A stretch of DNA of 58,806 nt from Pseudobutyrivibrio xylanivorans DSM 14809 (GTDB lineage: Bacteria; Bacillota; Clostridia; Lachnospirales; Lachnospiraceae). The translations under genes and the position numbers were made by a program. Shown piece by piece: positions 1 through 6,910 of this stretch. The stretch's first letter is position 1, and every line of letters begins with the position of its first letter. The notes beneath the pieces were generated by a model. It saw only the letters and a list, made by a program, of their open reading frames with translations, was not told the origin of the DNA and did not search any database. The stretch is taken from contig NZ_FQYQ01000019.1 of the NCBI RefSeq assembly GCF_900141825.1, positions 1 to 58,806 of the forward strand, in the 5' to 3' direction.

Positions 1-1169
1 GGCTCCTCTAAAACTATTTCTTCTGCCAGTGCTTCTTCAGCTACTGGCTCTTCCAAACTAATTTCTTCTGTAGGAACTTCTTCAACTGGAGGTTCAAGAG
101 AAATCTCATCATCTACAGCTACCTCTTCTGCAGGCATATCAAGATCAATTCCTAAGTCCTCTACCGATTCTTCTGCTACTGCTTCCTCTGGAAGTGGTTC
201 TTCCTCAACCGGCATATCCAAATCGATTCCTAAATCCTCCACCGGCTCTTCTGCTACTGCTTCCTCTGGAAGTGGCTCTTCCTCAACCGGCATATCTAAA
301 TCGATTCCTAAATCTTCTACCGGCTCTTCTAAACTAATCTCCTCAGCTGGAGCCTCTTCTGTTAATGATTCTTCAGATATTACCTCATCCATTACAGGCA
401 TTTCTTCCCTTACAGGTTCTTCTAGTATTGGCTCTGGCTCAGCTGCTGGAATATCCATTGGAGGAGTTTCTGGTACTGGTGTCTCCATAACTGGAGTTTC
501 CATAGCCGGCATAGCTTGCATTACTGGCGCTGCCATCTGAACAGGTTGTGCCATCACTGGAATGCCATTTTGGATTTTACCCTCTATGTTTGCAATCTTA
601 GAATTTAATTCTGTAATCTTCTGTTGAATATCAAAATTGGTTTCCTTCAACAGAGCTTGCTGCTTTTCAAGAATCTGACTGTTGTTTGCCTCAATCTTTT
701 CTTTGATTGAGAAGAGCTGATTAATAAGCTCATCATTTGAATTCATTAATGCATCAGTATTTTCCTTGTTTCTGGAAATTGTAACCTTTGCAACTGCTTT
801 TTGAGCATTAATAATATCTTCAGCTGGTAAGGAACTACTTTCTTCGATGTTTCTAAGACGCTGTTCCATCTCATCGAAGCTTTTCTTAATTACGAGATAC
901 GAAGCTTTCTGTGCATTGTAGATTTCATCATACTTTTGATTTTCTATGTCTTTTGATTTAATAGACATATCTAATATTGCACTTATCAGGAAAAAAAGCG
1001 CAACAATCATCAATAGTACTCCCACCGCCATGAACATAAAGTTGCTGGCAAAATTAATCATGATGTACAACTCCATGACAATAAGCACTGCAACTGCGAT
1101 GCCGGAAAGAATAACCTGAATTTTGTCTTTAGCTATTTCTCTCTGTAATTTCTTTGTATTCTCGTCCAT
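1..1169 (-). CDS. Acidic-repeat membrane protein, C-terminus cut by window edge
   Basis: I do not recognise a family. The frame is open from an ATG at 1169 to the window edge, so at least 389 residues are present and the C-terminus is missing. Residues about 18-66 form two closely spaced hydrophobic helices (a membrane hairpin). Residues about 70-185 are charged and glutamine-rich, typical of coiled coil. From about residue 190 the chain is Pro/Met/Glu-rich and strongly acidic, with a 26-residue unit containing LGIDLDMP in three copies. The start has an AGGGGGC ribosome site and lies 11 bp after the stop of the FliY-like gene, so the two are probably co-transcribed. The tail is probably disordered and may hold repeated binding motifs; that is inference. 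Confidence 0.8.
   Translation of the reverse strand, partial: MDENTKKLQREIAKDKIQVILSGIAVAVLIVMELYIMINFASNFMFMAVGVLLMIVALFFLISAILDMSIKSKDIENQKYDEIYNAQKASYLVIKKSFDEMEQRLRNIEESSSLPAEDIINAQKAVAKVTISRNKENTDALMNSNDELINQLFSIKEKIEANNSQILEKQQALLKETNFDIQQKITELNSKIANIEGKIQNGIPVMAQPVQMAAPVMQAMPAMETPVMETPVPETPPMDIPAAEPEPILEEPVREEMPVMDEVISEESLTEEAPAEEISLEEPVEDLGIDLDMPVEEEPLPEEAVAEEPVEDLGIDLDMPVEEEPLPEEAVAEESVEDLGIDLDMPAEEVAVDDEISLEPPVEEVPTEEISLEEPVAEEALAEEIVLEE
133..366 (-). repeat. 78-bp in-frame tandem repeat, three copies
   Basis: The 8-mer GGCATATC (plus-strand reading) recurs at 133, 211 and 289, exactly 78 bp apart, and the sequence between copies is nearly identical. On the coding strand each unit encodes 26 residues with the pattern EDLGIDLDMP, then EEEPLPEEAVAEE. 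Two copies are almost exact and the one at 133 diverges after the LDMP motif. The high identity suggests recent unit duplication, and a copy number that may vary between strains. Confidence 0.85.
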
Positions 1170-1180
1170 TGTGCCCCCTG

Positions 1181-1789
1181 TTATGCATCCTTTTTATCAA
1201 ATAGATGTACCATGTCCAATGCAAAAGAAATAGGATACAGCTGTACCATAACTGAATCTATTATTGTTCCAATTTTTAAATTAAATGTTATCTTTACAAA
1301 ATCTACTTCTGGTGACTCAAATAACCTTTCAAAAATCTTTACACTTTCTACATCAATGTTGTCTGTCTTAGGAGGTGAAATATCAACTATTCTGTTAAGT
1401 AACTGTGACATAGATGAAGCCGCACTACCCATCATCTGGTTCATAGCTTCTGATACTGCAGACAACTGGATTTCTCCAATATCATCTGGTCCTGCTACGC
1501 CTGGGCCTCCCATCATTAAATCAGCGATTATCTTTACATCATTTTCTTTAAGAATTAAAACGTTACTTCCAGATAATCCCTTAACGTAATTTATATGTAC
1601 TAATACACACACATTATGATAATCATCAAGTGCTTCACTTTTTCTTATTAATTCAATCTTTGGTGTGGTAATATCAACCTTTAGATTATTTAGCAGTGCA
1701 CTAAGTGATGTTGCAGACGAACCCATACTAATATTTGCAATTTCTCCTAGTGTATCTTGTTGCTCTTTTGTTAAAGTAACATCAGCCAT
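1181..1789 (-). CDS. Stand-alone FliY-type (CheC-family) CheY-P phosphatase domain
   Basis: The 202 residues match the central CheC-like domain of flagellar motor switch protein FliY throughout. Two phosphatase half-sites of the D/S-x3-E-x2-N type are visible: DTLGEIAN followed by MGSSATSLSALL near the N-terminus, and SAVSEAMN followed by MMGSAASSMSQLL near residue 110. Known members dephosphorylate CheY-P. It lacks both the FliY N-terminal CheY-binding peptide and the C-terminal FliN/SpoA domain that docks on the motor, so it should be soluble and cytoplasmic. Its start has a good AGGAGG site. It precedes the acidic-repeat membrane gene by 11 bp, which may give it an anchor. CheX/CheC is the alternative name; the sequence is closer to FliY. 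Confidence 0.8.
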   Translation of the reverse strand: MADVTLTKEQQDTLGEIANISMGSSATSLSALLNNLKVDITTPKIELIRKSEALDDYHNVCVLVHINYVKGLSGSNVLILKENDVKIIADLMMGGPGVAGPDDIGEIQLSAVSEAMNQMMGSAASSMSQLLNRIVDISPPKTDNIDVESVKIFERLFESPEVDFVKITFNLKIGTIIDSVMVQLYPISFALDMVHLFDKKDA

Positions 1790-1994
1790 AGACTACCGTC
1801 CTCCTAAATAATTATTTTCCCCCTTTGTTTGAAATCATAGTTCAATATTCTACTTTTGATTATACAATATTTATAATTATTAGACTACTTATCAATACTA
1901 ACTATTTTATGACAATATTGCGAAATTATTGTGGCTAAACAGTGTTAATAACTACTAAATACGCCACTTTATAATTGCTTTAATTTCAAGCATT

Positions 1995-2016
1995 AAAAAA
2001 GGAGCCATACGGCTCC
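1995..2016 (-). terminator. Rho-independent terminator after tRNA-Arg
   Basis: On the minus strand GGAGCC, loop GTAT, GGCTCC is followed directly by TTTTTT. It lies about 17 bp beyond the tRNA 3' end. Confidence 0.9.
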
Positions 2017-2032
2017 ATAACAATTTTATTAA

Positions 2033-2106
2033 TGTTCGAGATGGGATTCGAACCCACGACCTTCCGCTTAGGAGGCGGACGCTCTATCCAGCTGAGCTAC
2101 TCAAAC
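2033..2106 (-). tRNA. tRNA-Arg (anticodon CCU)
   Basis: The reverse complement folds as a cloverleaf. The acceptor GTTTGAG pairs with CTCGAAC; the D stem is GCTC/GAGC; the anticodon stem TCCGC/GCGGA carries loop CTCCTAA with anticodon CCT; the T arm is GTGGG TTCGAAT CCCAT. The discriminator is A and no CCA is encoded. It reads AGG codons. It sits alone between the DUF3881 gene and the FliY-like gene, with its own terminator and a likely promoter at 2132-2160. Confidence 0.96.
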
Positions 2107-2112
2107 AAACGC

Positions 2113-2158
2113 GATTTTTCACAACTATTAGATTTTAATCTACTGGTTATGAAAAATC
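2113..2158. repeat. 46-bp near-perfect inverted repeat
   Basis: Two 22-nt arms, 19 of 22 positions complementary, are separated by only 2 nt, between the stop of the DUF3881 gene and tRNA-Arg. The arms begin GATTTTTC and end GAAAAATC. There is no T-run after it on either strand, so it is not a standard terminator. The likely tRNA promoter lies inside it. Confidence 0.85.
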
Positions 2159-2160
2159 AA
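2132..2160 (-). promoter_or_regulatory. Likely sigma-A promoter of tRNA-Arg
   Basis: On the minus strand TTGATT, a 17-bp spacer, then TAAAAT. The predicted start falls about 20 bp before the mature tRNA 5' end. It overlaps the 46-bp inverted repeat. Confidence 0.6.
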
Positions 2161-2162
2161 GA

Positions 2163-3035
2163 TTAGGAAAAATCTACTGTTCCCTGTAGCCAAATTATAC
2201 CTTTAAAACGTCTGCCTACTAATGGCTCTCCAAATAAATCATTTTTATTGATGCAGACTTCCAGAACTACATCATTACTCTCAATTATCATTATGCAAAG
2301 CTCTTCCATGGTTAGATGATTAACCACATACTTTACATCTAAAATATCTCCAAGAATTTCATACTTATCATTCTCTATTCCATAAGGCATAAAGAAAGAT
2401 GTGACGACACTAAAAATGTCTTCTCTTGTCACCCTTCTAGAGATTTTCTGATATAAATCAATCTCGTCCATTGTAAGACTTTCTAATGCTTCTTCATTTC
2501 CATCCCTAGCCTGTTCAACAAGATTAATTCTCTTCTGATTATTCATTTTTTCCTTAATACGACTTTTTTCATTGTCGTATACAGGTAAAAGTATTTTACC
2601 TTCTGTAGAAAGCGCAGCTAATCTGATATCTCTACTTTCTACCTTATTAGCACCTCCATTTCTTCTAAGATACTCACCCATGTTTTGAAGCTGGAAAATA
2701 AGATTTACTCCTAATCTTATTTCATCGCACATAACATAGTAATTATCCTTATCAGTCTGCTTAATTACTTCAACATCATTATTGATTGAAAGAGACCCAC
2801 CAAAATAAGTAGGATAGTAATAATCTAAAATGAATTCATCATTTTCATTATAGATTCCTCTAAGTACTAATCCTACATTATCCGCTACCATGTATCTCAA
2901 TTCTACAAACTGATTTCCTTCGAAATCAATTGCAGACTCTTGATAATCAGGTCTAAGAGTAATTTCTTTTATTAACTCTTCCAGGTCTGCTTTATTTATT
3001 TTGCTAAAACCAACTGCTGGCATGTATTTATGCAT
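2163..3035 (-). CDS. DUF3881-family protein
   Basis: A 290-residue soluble protein without signal peptide or membrane segment. The opening (MHKYMPAVGFSKI) resembles DUF3881, a family of unknown function that I recall from Lachnospiraceae; the assignment is from memory. The middle (about 155-200) is charged and helical, flanked by two mixed alpha/beta regions rich in aromatic residues, possibly a duplicated fold. Its ATG overlaps the stop of the DUF4446 gene by one base (TAATG), so it is translationally coupled in a parA-parB-DUF4446-DUF3881 operon. Function unknown; position suggests a housekeeping link to chromosome or envelope maintenance, which is only inference. Confidence 0.75.
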   Translation of the reverse strand: MHKYMPAVGFSKINKADLEELIKEITLRPDYQESAIDFEGNQFVELRYMVADNVGLVLRGIYNENDEFILDYYYPTYFGGSLSINNDVEVIKQTDKDNYYVMCDEIRLGVNLIFQLQNMGEYLRRNGGANKVESRDIRLAALSTEGKILLPVYDNEKSRIKEKMNNQKRINLVEQARDGNEEALESLTMDEIDLYQKISRRVTREDIFSVVTSFFMPYGIENDKYEILGDILDVKYVVNHLTMEELCIMIIESNDVVLEVCINKNDLFGEPLVGRRFKGIIWLQGTVDFS

Positions 3036-3529
3036 TAATTATCACCTAAAGCTTGCTGTAATGCCTTCTCTTCTTCCTCTGCTAATTGGATTATAGAATT
3101 GCCATCTATAATCTCCTTAACATAAGTATAGCATCCTTCACGAGAATGCATAGCATTAATTATAAATCCTGAATTATTCTCATTTAATAAGCAAAGAGAA
3201 AAGCTGAGCTTTCCACCCATTTCATTAAATGCATCGTATTTTACAAGTCCTATCTTTTGGAAACATGATTGCATGTTTTTAAAGATAGTATCTATATTTC
3301 TCTCGTTGCTTGCATTAGCCTCGATAAGCTCATCTACTTGCTCTAATCTGTATATAAGAGTATCCTCTAAAGATCTTGCTGTGCTTCCTTCCATAAAGAT
3401 TTTGTATCTCTTCTTTAATTTTGACATCTGCACTATAAATACTATCAAGAGAATAATCATAATTAAGACTAATGCTGCAAGTCCTAATAAAATATAATCT
3501 GAACTAAAACCTAAATACTGTTCTATCAT
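3035..3529 (-). CDS. DUF4446 membrane-anchored protein
   Basis: 164 residues. An N-terminal hydrophobic segment (about 11-34, LLGLAALVLIMIILLIVFIV) anchors a cytoplasmic helical region (38-95), followed by a small conserved domain with FQKIGLVKYDAFNEMGGKLSFSLCLL typical of DUF4446. The family commonly follows parB near Firmicutes origins, as here: it starts 36 bp after parB. Its function is not known. A role linking the segregation machinery to the membrane is an inference from position and topology. Confidence 0.8.
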   Translation of the reverse strand: MIEQYLGFSSDYILLGLAALVLIMIILLIVFIVQMSKLKKRYKIFMEGSTARSLEDTLIYRLEQVDELIEANASNERNIDTIFKNMQSCFQKIGLVKYDAFNEMGGKLSFSLCLLNENNSGFIINAMHSREGCYTYVKEIIDGNSIIQLAEEEEKALQQALGDN

Positions 3530-3565
3530 TTCTACTCCTATAAATGTTCATTTCGAACATATGTT

Positions 3566-4456
3566 TTATTTAATACTTTCTAATAAATCAACTATTCTAT
3601 TTAATTCATCCTGAGAATAGTATTCAATCTCAAGTCTTCCAGACTTGTTATCCTTGGCATTGATAAATACCTTTGTACCAAGTACTCCCTTAAGTTTTTC
3701 CTGTGTCTGCTCGTAAACTGCAACAAGCTGTGGATCAATATCTGCAGACTTTTTCTTATCTGACTTCTTATCATTGATGAGCTTCTTTACCTCTCGCTCA
3801 ACGTCACGCACAGACATTTTCTCATCGAAAGCTCTCTCAGCAAATTCATATTGTTTATCTGGATCAGTTATAGCAAGCATTGCTCTTGCATGACCAGTTG
3901 TAAGTTTGTCATCCACAATCATATCCTGGACACGCTTATCAAGCTTAAGTAATCTAAGAGCATTTGTAATTGTTGTTCTGCTCTTTGATACTCTCTCTGC
4001 TACTTCATCCTGCTTAAGTTTAAACTCATCGATGAGTCGTGCAAATGCCATTGCTTCTTCGATTGGGTTTAACTGTTCACGCTGGATATTATCAATAAGA
4101 GAAATTTCAACGAACTCCTGCTCGCTAAGCTTCATAATGATAACAGGAACCTTTTTGAATCCAGCTATTCTAGCTGCTCTCCATCTACGCTCTCCACCGA
4201 TTATCTCATAGTACTTTCCTCTATCCTGGACAATAAGTGGATTGATAATTCCATGTATCTTTATATTCTCTGCTAAATCCTGTAGCTTATCTTCATCAAA
4301 GTTCTTTCTAGGCTGTAGCTTATTAGGCTCAACTTTATTAATATCAACTTCAACAGGTGCTCCGTGCTGTTCAGGATTTACAGCTACAACACCCTCATTC
4401 TTATTCACAATAAGAGAATCTAATCCCTTACCAAGACCTCCCTTTTTAACAGCCAT
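3566..4456 (-). CDS. parB: Chromosome partitioning protein ParB (Spo0J)
   Basis: 296 residues. An unstructured N-terminus (GLGKGLDSLI, the ParA-stimulating peptide with its arginine replaced by lysine) leads to the CTP-binding ParB domain (LQPRKNF near 50; GERRWRAARIAGF near 92), then a helix-turn-helix (VAERVSKSRTTITNALRLLKL, about 154-174) and a C-terminal dimerisation segment. ParB loads on parS as a CTP-dependent clamp and recruits SMC. Three matching parS sites lie 0.9-1.7 kb away. It begins 2 bp after parA, so the pair is co-translated. Length is normal for Spo0J. Confidence 0.97.
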   Translation of the reverse strand: MAVKKGGLGKGLDSLIVNKNEGVVAVNPEQHGAPVEVDINKVEPNKLQPRKNFDEDKLQDLAENIKIHGIINPLIVQDRGKYYEIIGGERRWRAARIAGFKKVPVIIMKLSEQEFVEISLIDNIQREQLNPIEEAMAFARLIDEFKLKQDEVAERVSKSRTTITNALRLLKLDKRVQDMIVDDKLTTGHARAMLAITDPDKQYEFAERAFDEKMSVRDVEREVKKLINDKKSDKKKSADIDPQLVAVYEQTQEKLKGVLGTKVFINAKDNKSGRLEIEYYSQDELNRIVDLLESIK

Positions 4457-4458
4457 TT

Positions 4459-5229
4459 TTATAAATCCTTTCTCCCAATAATTTCTTTTGCAAGATTACG
4501 ATAACTCTCCGCACCTGTAGACTTTGGATCATAAAGATTAATAGGAAGTCCATGTGATGGAGCTTCTGCAAGTCTAACATTTCTAGGAATGATAGTCTGA
4601 TAAACTGTAGCATTTAGATTATTCTTTACAGTATCAACTACGTCTGAAGAAAGATTTGTTCTAGCATCATACATAGTAAATACTACACCATCAATTTTTA
4701 GCTTTGAGTTGAGTCTTTCCTGAACAAGGTCGATTGTATGAATCAACTGACTAATACCTTCCAATGCATAGTACTCACACTGAATTGGAACAAGTACAGA
4801 ATCAGCTGTAGTCATAGCATTGATTGTAAGCATATTAAGTGAAGGAGGACAATCAATGATTACATAATCGAAATCATCCTTTACGTAATCTACTGCATTT
4901 CTAAGGATGTATTCCTTCTCATTGATTCCAAGAAGTTCTATTTCTGCTCCAGCTAAATCAACATTTGATGGAATGATTGTAAGGTTTGGGATATTCTCCA
5001 CACTATACATGCATTCTTTAATGCTGCACTGGTCTAACACTAAATCATAAACAGTATTCTCACATTCATCCTTATCTAAACCGAGACCACTTGTAGCATT
5101 TCCCTGTGGATCAGTATCAATAACAAGGACTTTCTTTCCTGCTTCAGCCAAGCAAGCTGAAAGGTTGATACTAGTAGTAGTTTTACCAACGCCACCCTTC
5201 TGGTTGGCAATTGCAATCACTCTCTTCAT
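4459..5229 (-). CDS. parA: Chromosome partitioning ATPase ParA (Soj)
   Basis: 256 residues, full length. The deviant Walker A motif KGGVGKTTT is at 11-19 with the signature lysine K11. Walker A' is VLVIDTDPQGNAT (about 35-47) and Walker B is VIIDCPPS (about 123-130). Known function: ATP-dependent DNA-binding partner of ParB, also regulating DnaA in Bacillus. First gene of the parA-parB-DUF4446-DUF3881 operon. Two parS sites lie in its upstream region (5391, 5493), so ParB spreading may affect its expression. Confidence 0.97.
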   Translation of the reverse strand: MKRVIAIANQKGGVGKTTTSINLSACLAEAGKKVLVIDTDPQGNATSGLGLDKDECENTVYDLVLDQCSIKECMYSVENIPNLTIIPSNVDLAGAEIELLGINEKEYILRNAVDYVKDDFDYVIIDCPPSLNMLTINAMTTADSVLVPIQCEYYALEGISQLIHTIDLVQERLNSKLKIDGVVFTMYDARTNLSSDVVDTVKNNLNATVYQTIIPRNVRLAEAPSHGLPINLYDPKSTGAESYRNLAKEIIGRKDL

Positions 5230-5284
5230 TTATTGTCTCCCTCTTTTCTTTTTCTCTAGTTCCTTTATATTCTTAACTCTTAGA

Positions 5285-5293
5285 ATTATATCA
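5285..5293 (-). promoter_or_regulatory. Extended -10 element upstream of parA
   Basis: On the minus strand TGATATAAT (TG-N-TATAAT), about 55 bp before the parA ATG. No good -35 is visible 17 bp upstream, which is tolerable for extended -10 promoters. Confidence 0.4.
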
Positions 5294-5390
5294 TTCTCTA
5301 ATATTCAATTCTACTAAGAAAATCTGTACGTCTTACTAAATATATTGATTTAACTAACTATATATAGTTGTTATATTAATAAAATGATAA

Positions 5391-5406
5391 TGTTTCACGT
5401 GAAACA
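5391..5406. promoter_or_regulatory. parS site 1
   Basis: TGTTTCACGTGAAACA, a perfect 16-bp palindrome differing from the canonical Bacillus parS by one base. It lies in the 304-bp gap between parA and the coiled-coil gene; the rest of the gap is AT-rich with no gene. Confidence 0.96.
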
Positions 5407-5492
5407 TTATCATTAAAAACTGCAATATATAGGAGTTGATTCAAAAATCCAAGTACTATATTTTGTGTTTATAACCTAATATATACATAAAA

Positions 5493-5508
5493 TGTTTCAC
5501 GTGAAACA
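5493..5508. promoter_or_regulatory. parS site 2
   Basis: TGTTTCACGTGAAACA, identical to site 1 and 102 bp from it, just downstream of the coiled-coil gene's stop. Confidence 0.96.
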
Positions 5509-5533
5509 TATCTATATTTAGGTTTGTAAAAGA

Positions 5534-6049
5534 TTATATAGTAGAAATTATTTTTTCTAATTCAATCTGAGCTCTGTATGGATCTAATAAAATCAAATCT
5601 TTTATATTAGAAAGTTGTCCAATTAGGTCAGAATTAGATATTCCGAAAGGATTAGTTACATCATTTTCTTCACTTTCTACTATTTCTTCTGAAATTATTG
5701 GTTCTTCAACAGTTTCTACAACTGGCTGCTGATTAACAACAGTATTAGAAATTAAAGTACTTAGCTCTACTAATCTTCCATCATAGAATTTCATCTGAGT
5801 CTGCTTTTCATCTAGCTGACCATTTAATTCTACAAGATACTCACGTATCTCTTCTGCTTTTTTATTATTCTTTGCATTTAAATCTCTAGGAGTAAATTCT
5901 TTGAAATATGATTCATTGGACTCTTCTAAAAGATTAAGGAATTTATTTTCTTCCTTAATCTTTGTTTCAAGCAAGTCCATATCTTCTTTTAATTGAATTT
6001 TTTCAGAAATTAGTTCATCCTGATATTTTTTAAGGAAGTCATTAACCAT
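5534..6049 (-). CDS. Coiled-coil protein between the parS sites, function unknown
   Basis: 171 residues from the ATG at 6049, chosen because AGGGGA sits about 7 bp upstream; an in-frame ATG 13 codons earlier (6088) has no comparable site. Residues about 1-110 are charged, heptad-like helix (KKYQDELISEKIQLKEDMD and onward). An acidic linker follows (VEEPIISEEIVESEE), then a conserved-looking C-terminal segment, NPFGISNSDLIGQLSNI to LLDPYRAQIELEKII. It has no signal peptide, membrane segment or DNA-binding motif. It occupies the slot between rsmG and parA where Bacillus has noc, and is bracketed by parS sites. A distant relation to DegS-type coiled-coil sensor domains is possible but not supported by a kinase domain. 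Confidence 0.8.
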   Translation of the reverse strand: MVNDFLKKYQDELISEKIQLKEDMDLLETKIKEENKFLNLLEESNESYFKEFTPRDLNAKNNKKAEEIREYLVELNGQLDEKQTQMKFYDGRLVELSTLISNTVVNQQPVVETVEEPIISEEIVESEENDVTNPFGISNSDLIGQLSNIKDLILLDPYRAQIELEKIISTI

Positions 6050-6098
6050 AGATATTTCCCCTACATGTTGTGTTGTAACAAAACACAATTACTATATA

Positions 6099-6114
6099 TG
6101 TTCCACGTGAAACA
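6099..6114. promoter_or_regulatory. parS site 3
   Basis: TGTTCCACGTGAAACA, exactly the Bacillus subtilis parS consensus. It lies between the rsmG stop and the start of the coiled-coil gene, about 50 bp upstream of that start, so bound ParB could affect its expression. Confidence 0.97.
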
Positions 6115-6119
6115 TGATA

Positions 6120-6839
6120 TTACTTCAAAGGTTCCTTGCTTGGAGTTCCAGCTTTTCTAGGATATGCCTTTGGAGTATTTTTTTCTTTCTTTATTATTAA
6201 AAATGATCTGCTAATATCTGTATTTGGTAAAGAAAAGTATACTGGCTTAGTAAGATTTCCACCAAGCTTTTTAACTGCAGAACCTGATGCTTCAATCTCT
6301 TCTTTTACGTCACCAGACTTAAAGCTAATAAAGTATCCACCAACATTTACTAGTGGTAAACAATATTCTGATAATGTAGCAATGTTTGCAACTGCACGTG
6401 ATACTACTAAATCAAACTTTTCTCTGTATAGTTTATTACGTCCTGCTTCTTCTGCTCTAGCATGTACCAGTATAACATTTGTAAGTCCTAAAGAATCTAC
6501 TACTTCCTGTAAAAACTTTATACGCTTATTCAAAGAATCAATAAGTGTAAACTGTAAATTAGGATAAGCTATTGCCATAGGTATACCTGGAAAACCAGCA
6601 CCTGTTCCGAGATCACAAACTGTTTTAACTGAATCAGGTAATACTGTACATATAGATAAACTATCAGCAAAATGTTTTACTATAACTTCATTAAACTCTG
6701 TAATAGCTGTAAGGTTCATTACTTTATTCTTCTCTACTAATAATTCATAAAATAAATCAAGCTGTTCTATCTGCCTGTCAGTTAAAGTAAAATTCCATCC
6801 TGATAAAGTATCAATTAAATATGAATAATCTCTACTCAT
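6120..6839 (-). CDS. rsmG: 16S rRNA (guanine-N7) methyltransferase RsmG
   Basis: 239 residues, the usual length. The SAM-binding motif CDLGTGAGFPGIPMAI (about 89-104) and the following VVSRAVANIATLSEYCLP motif are diagnostic for RsmG, which methylates G527 (E. coli numbering) of 16S rRNA using SAM. The C-terminus carries a basic tail (KKEKNTPKAYPRKAG). Third gene of the mnmE-mnmG-rsmG run, 71 bp after mnmG with a hairpin in the gap. Confidence 0.96.
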   Translation of the reverse strand: MSRDYSYLIDTLSGWNFTLTDRQIEQLDLFYELLVEKNKVMNLTAITEFNEVIVKHFADSLSICTVLPDSVKTVCDLGTGAGFPGIPMAIAYPNLQFTLIDSLNKRIKFLQEVVDSLGLTNVILVHARAEEAGRNKLYREKFDLVVSRAVANIATLSEYCLPLVNVGGYFISFKSGDVKEEIEASGSAVKKLGGNLTKPVYFSLPNTDISRSFLIIKKEKNTPKAYPRKAGTPSKEPLK

Positions 6840-6866
6840 AAAGCTCCTTTAAAAAATTTTGATTGT

Positions 6867-6894
6867 TTTAAGGGTATATATAAGTACCCTTAAA
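6867..6894 (-). other. Hairpin between mnmG and rsmG
   Basis: TTTAAGGGTA, an 8-nt spacer, TACCCTTAAA: a perfect 10-bp stem in the 71-bp gap. The T-run on the minus strand begins only about 13 nt later, so it is a weak terminator at best. It could tune rsmG expression or be an RNA-processing site. Confidence 0.5.
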
Positions 6895-6910
6895 TCATTG
6901 ATTAAAAAGT

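Noticed and set aside
1800-1990. Sigma-28 type flagellar promoter before the FliY-like gene
   Set aside because: TAAA and GATAA are present but the spacing is too short and GCC is missing.
6050-6088. 13-codon N-terminal extension of the coiled-coil gene starting at 6088
   Set aside because: No ribosome site upstream of 6088, whereas AGGGGA lies about 7 bp before the ATG at 6049; the extension would also come within 10 bp of the parS site.
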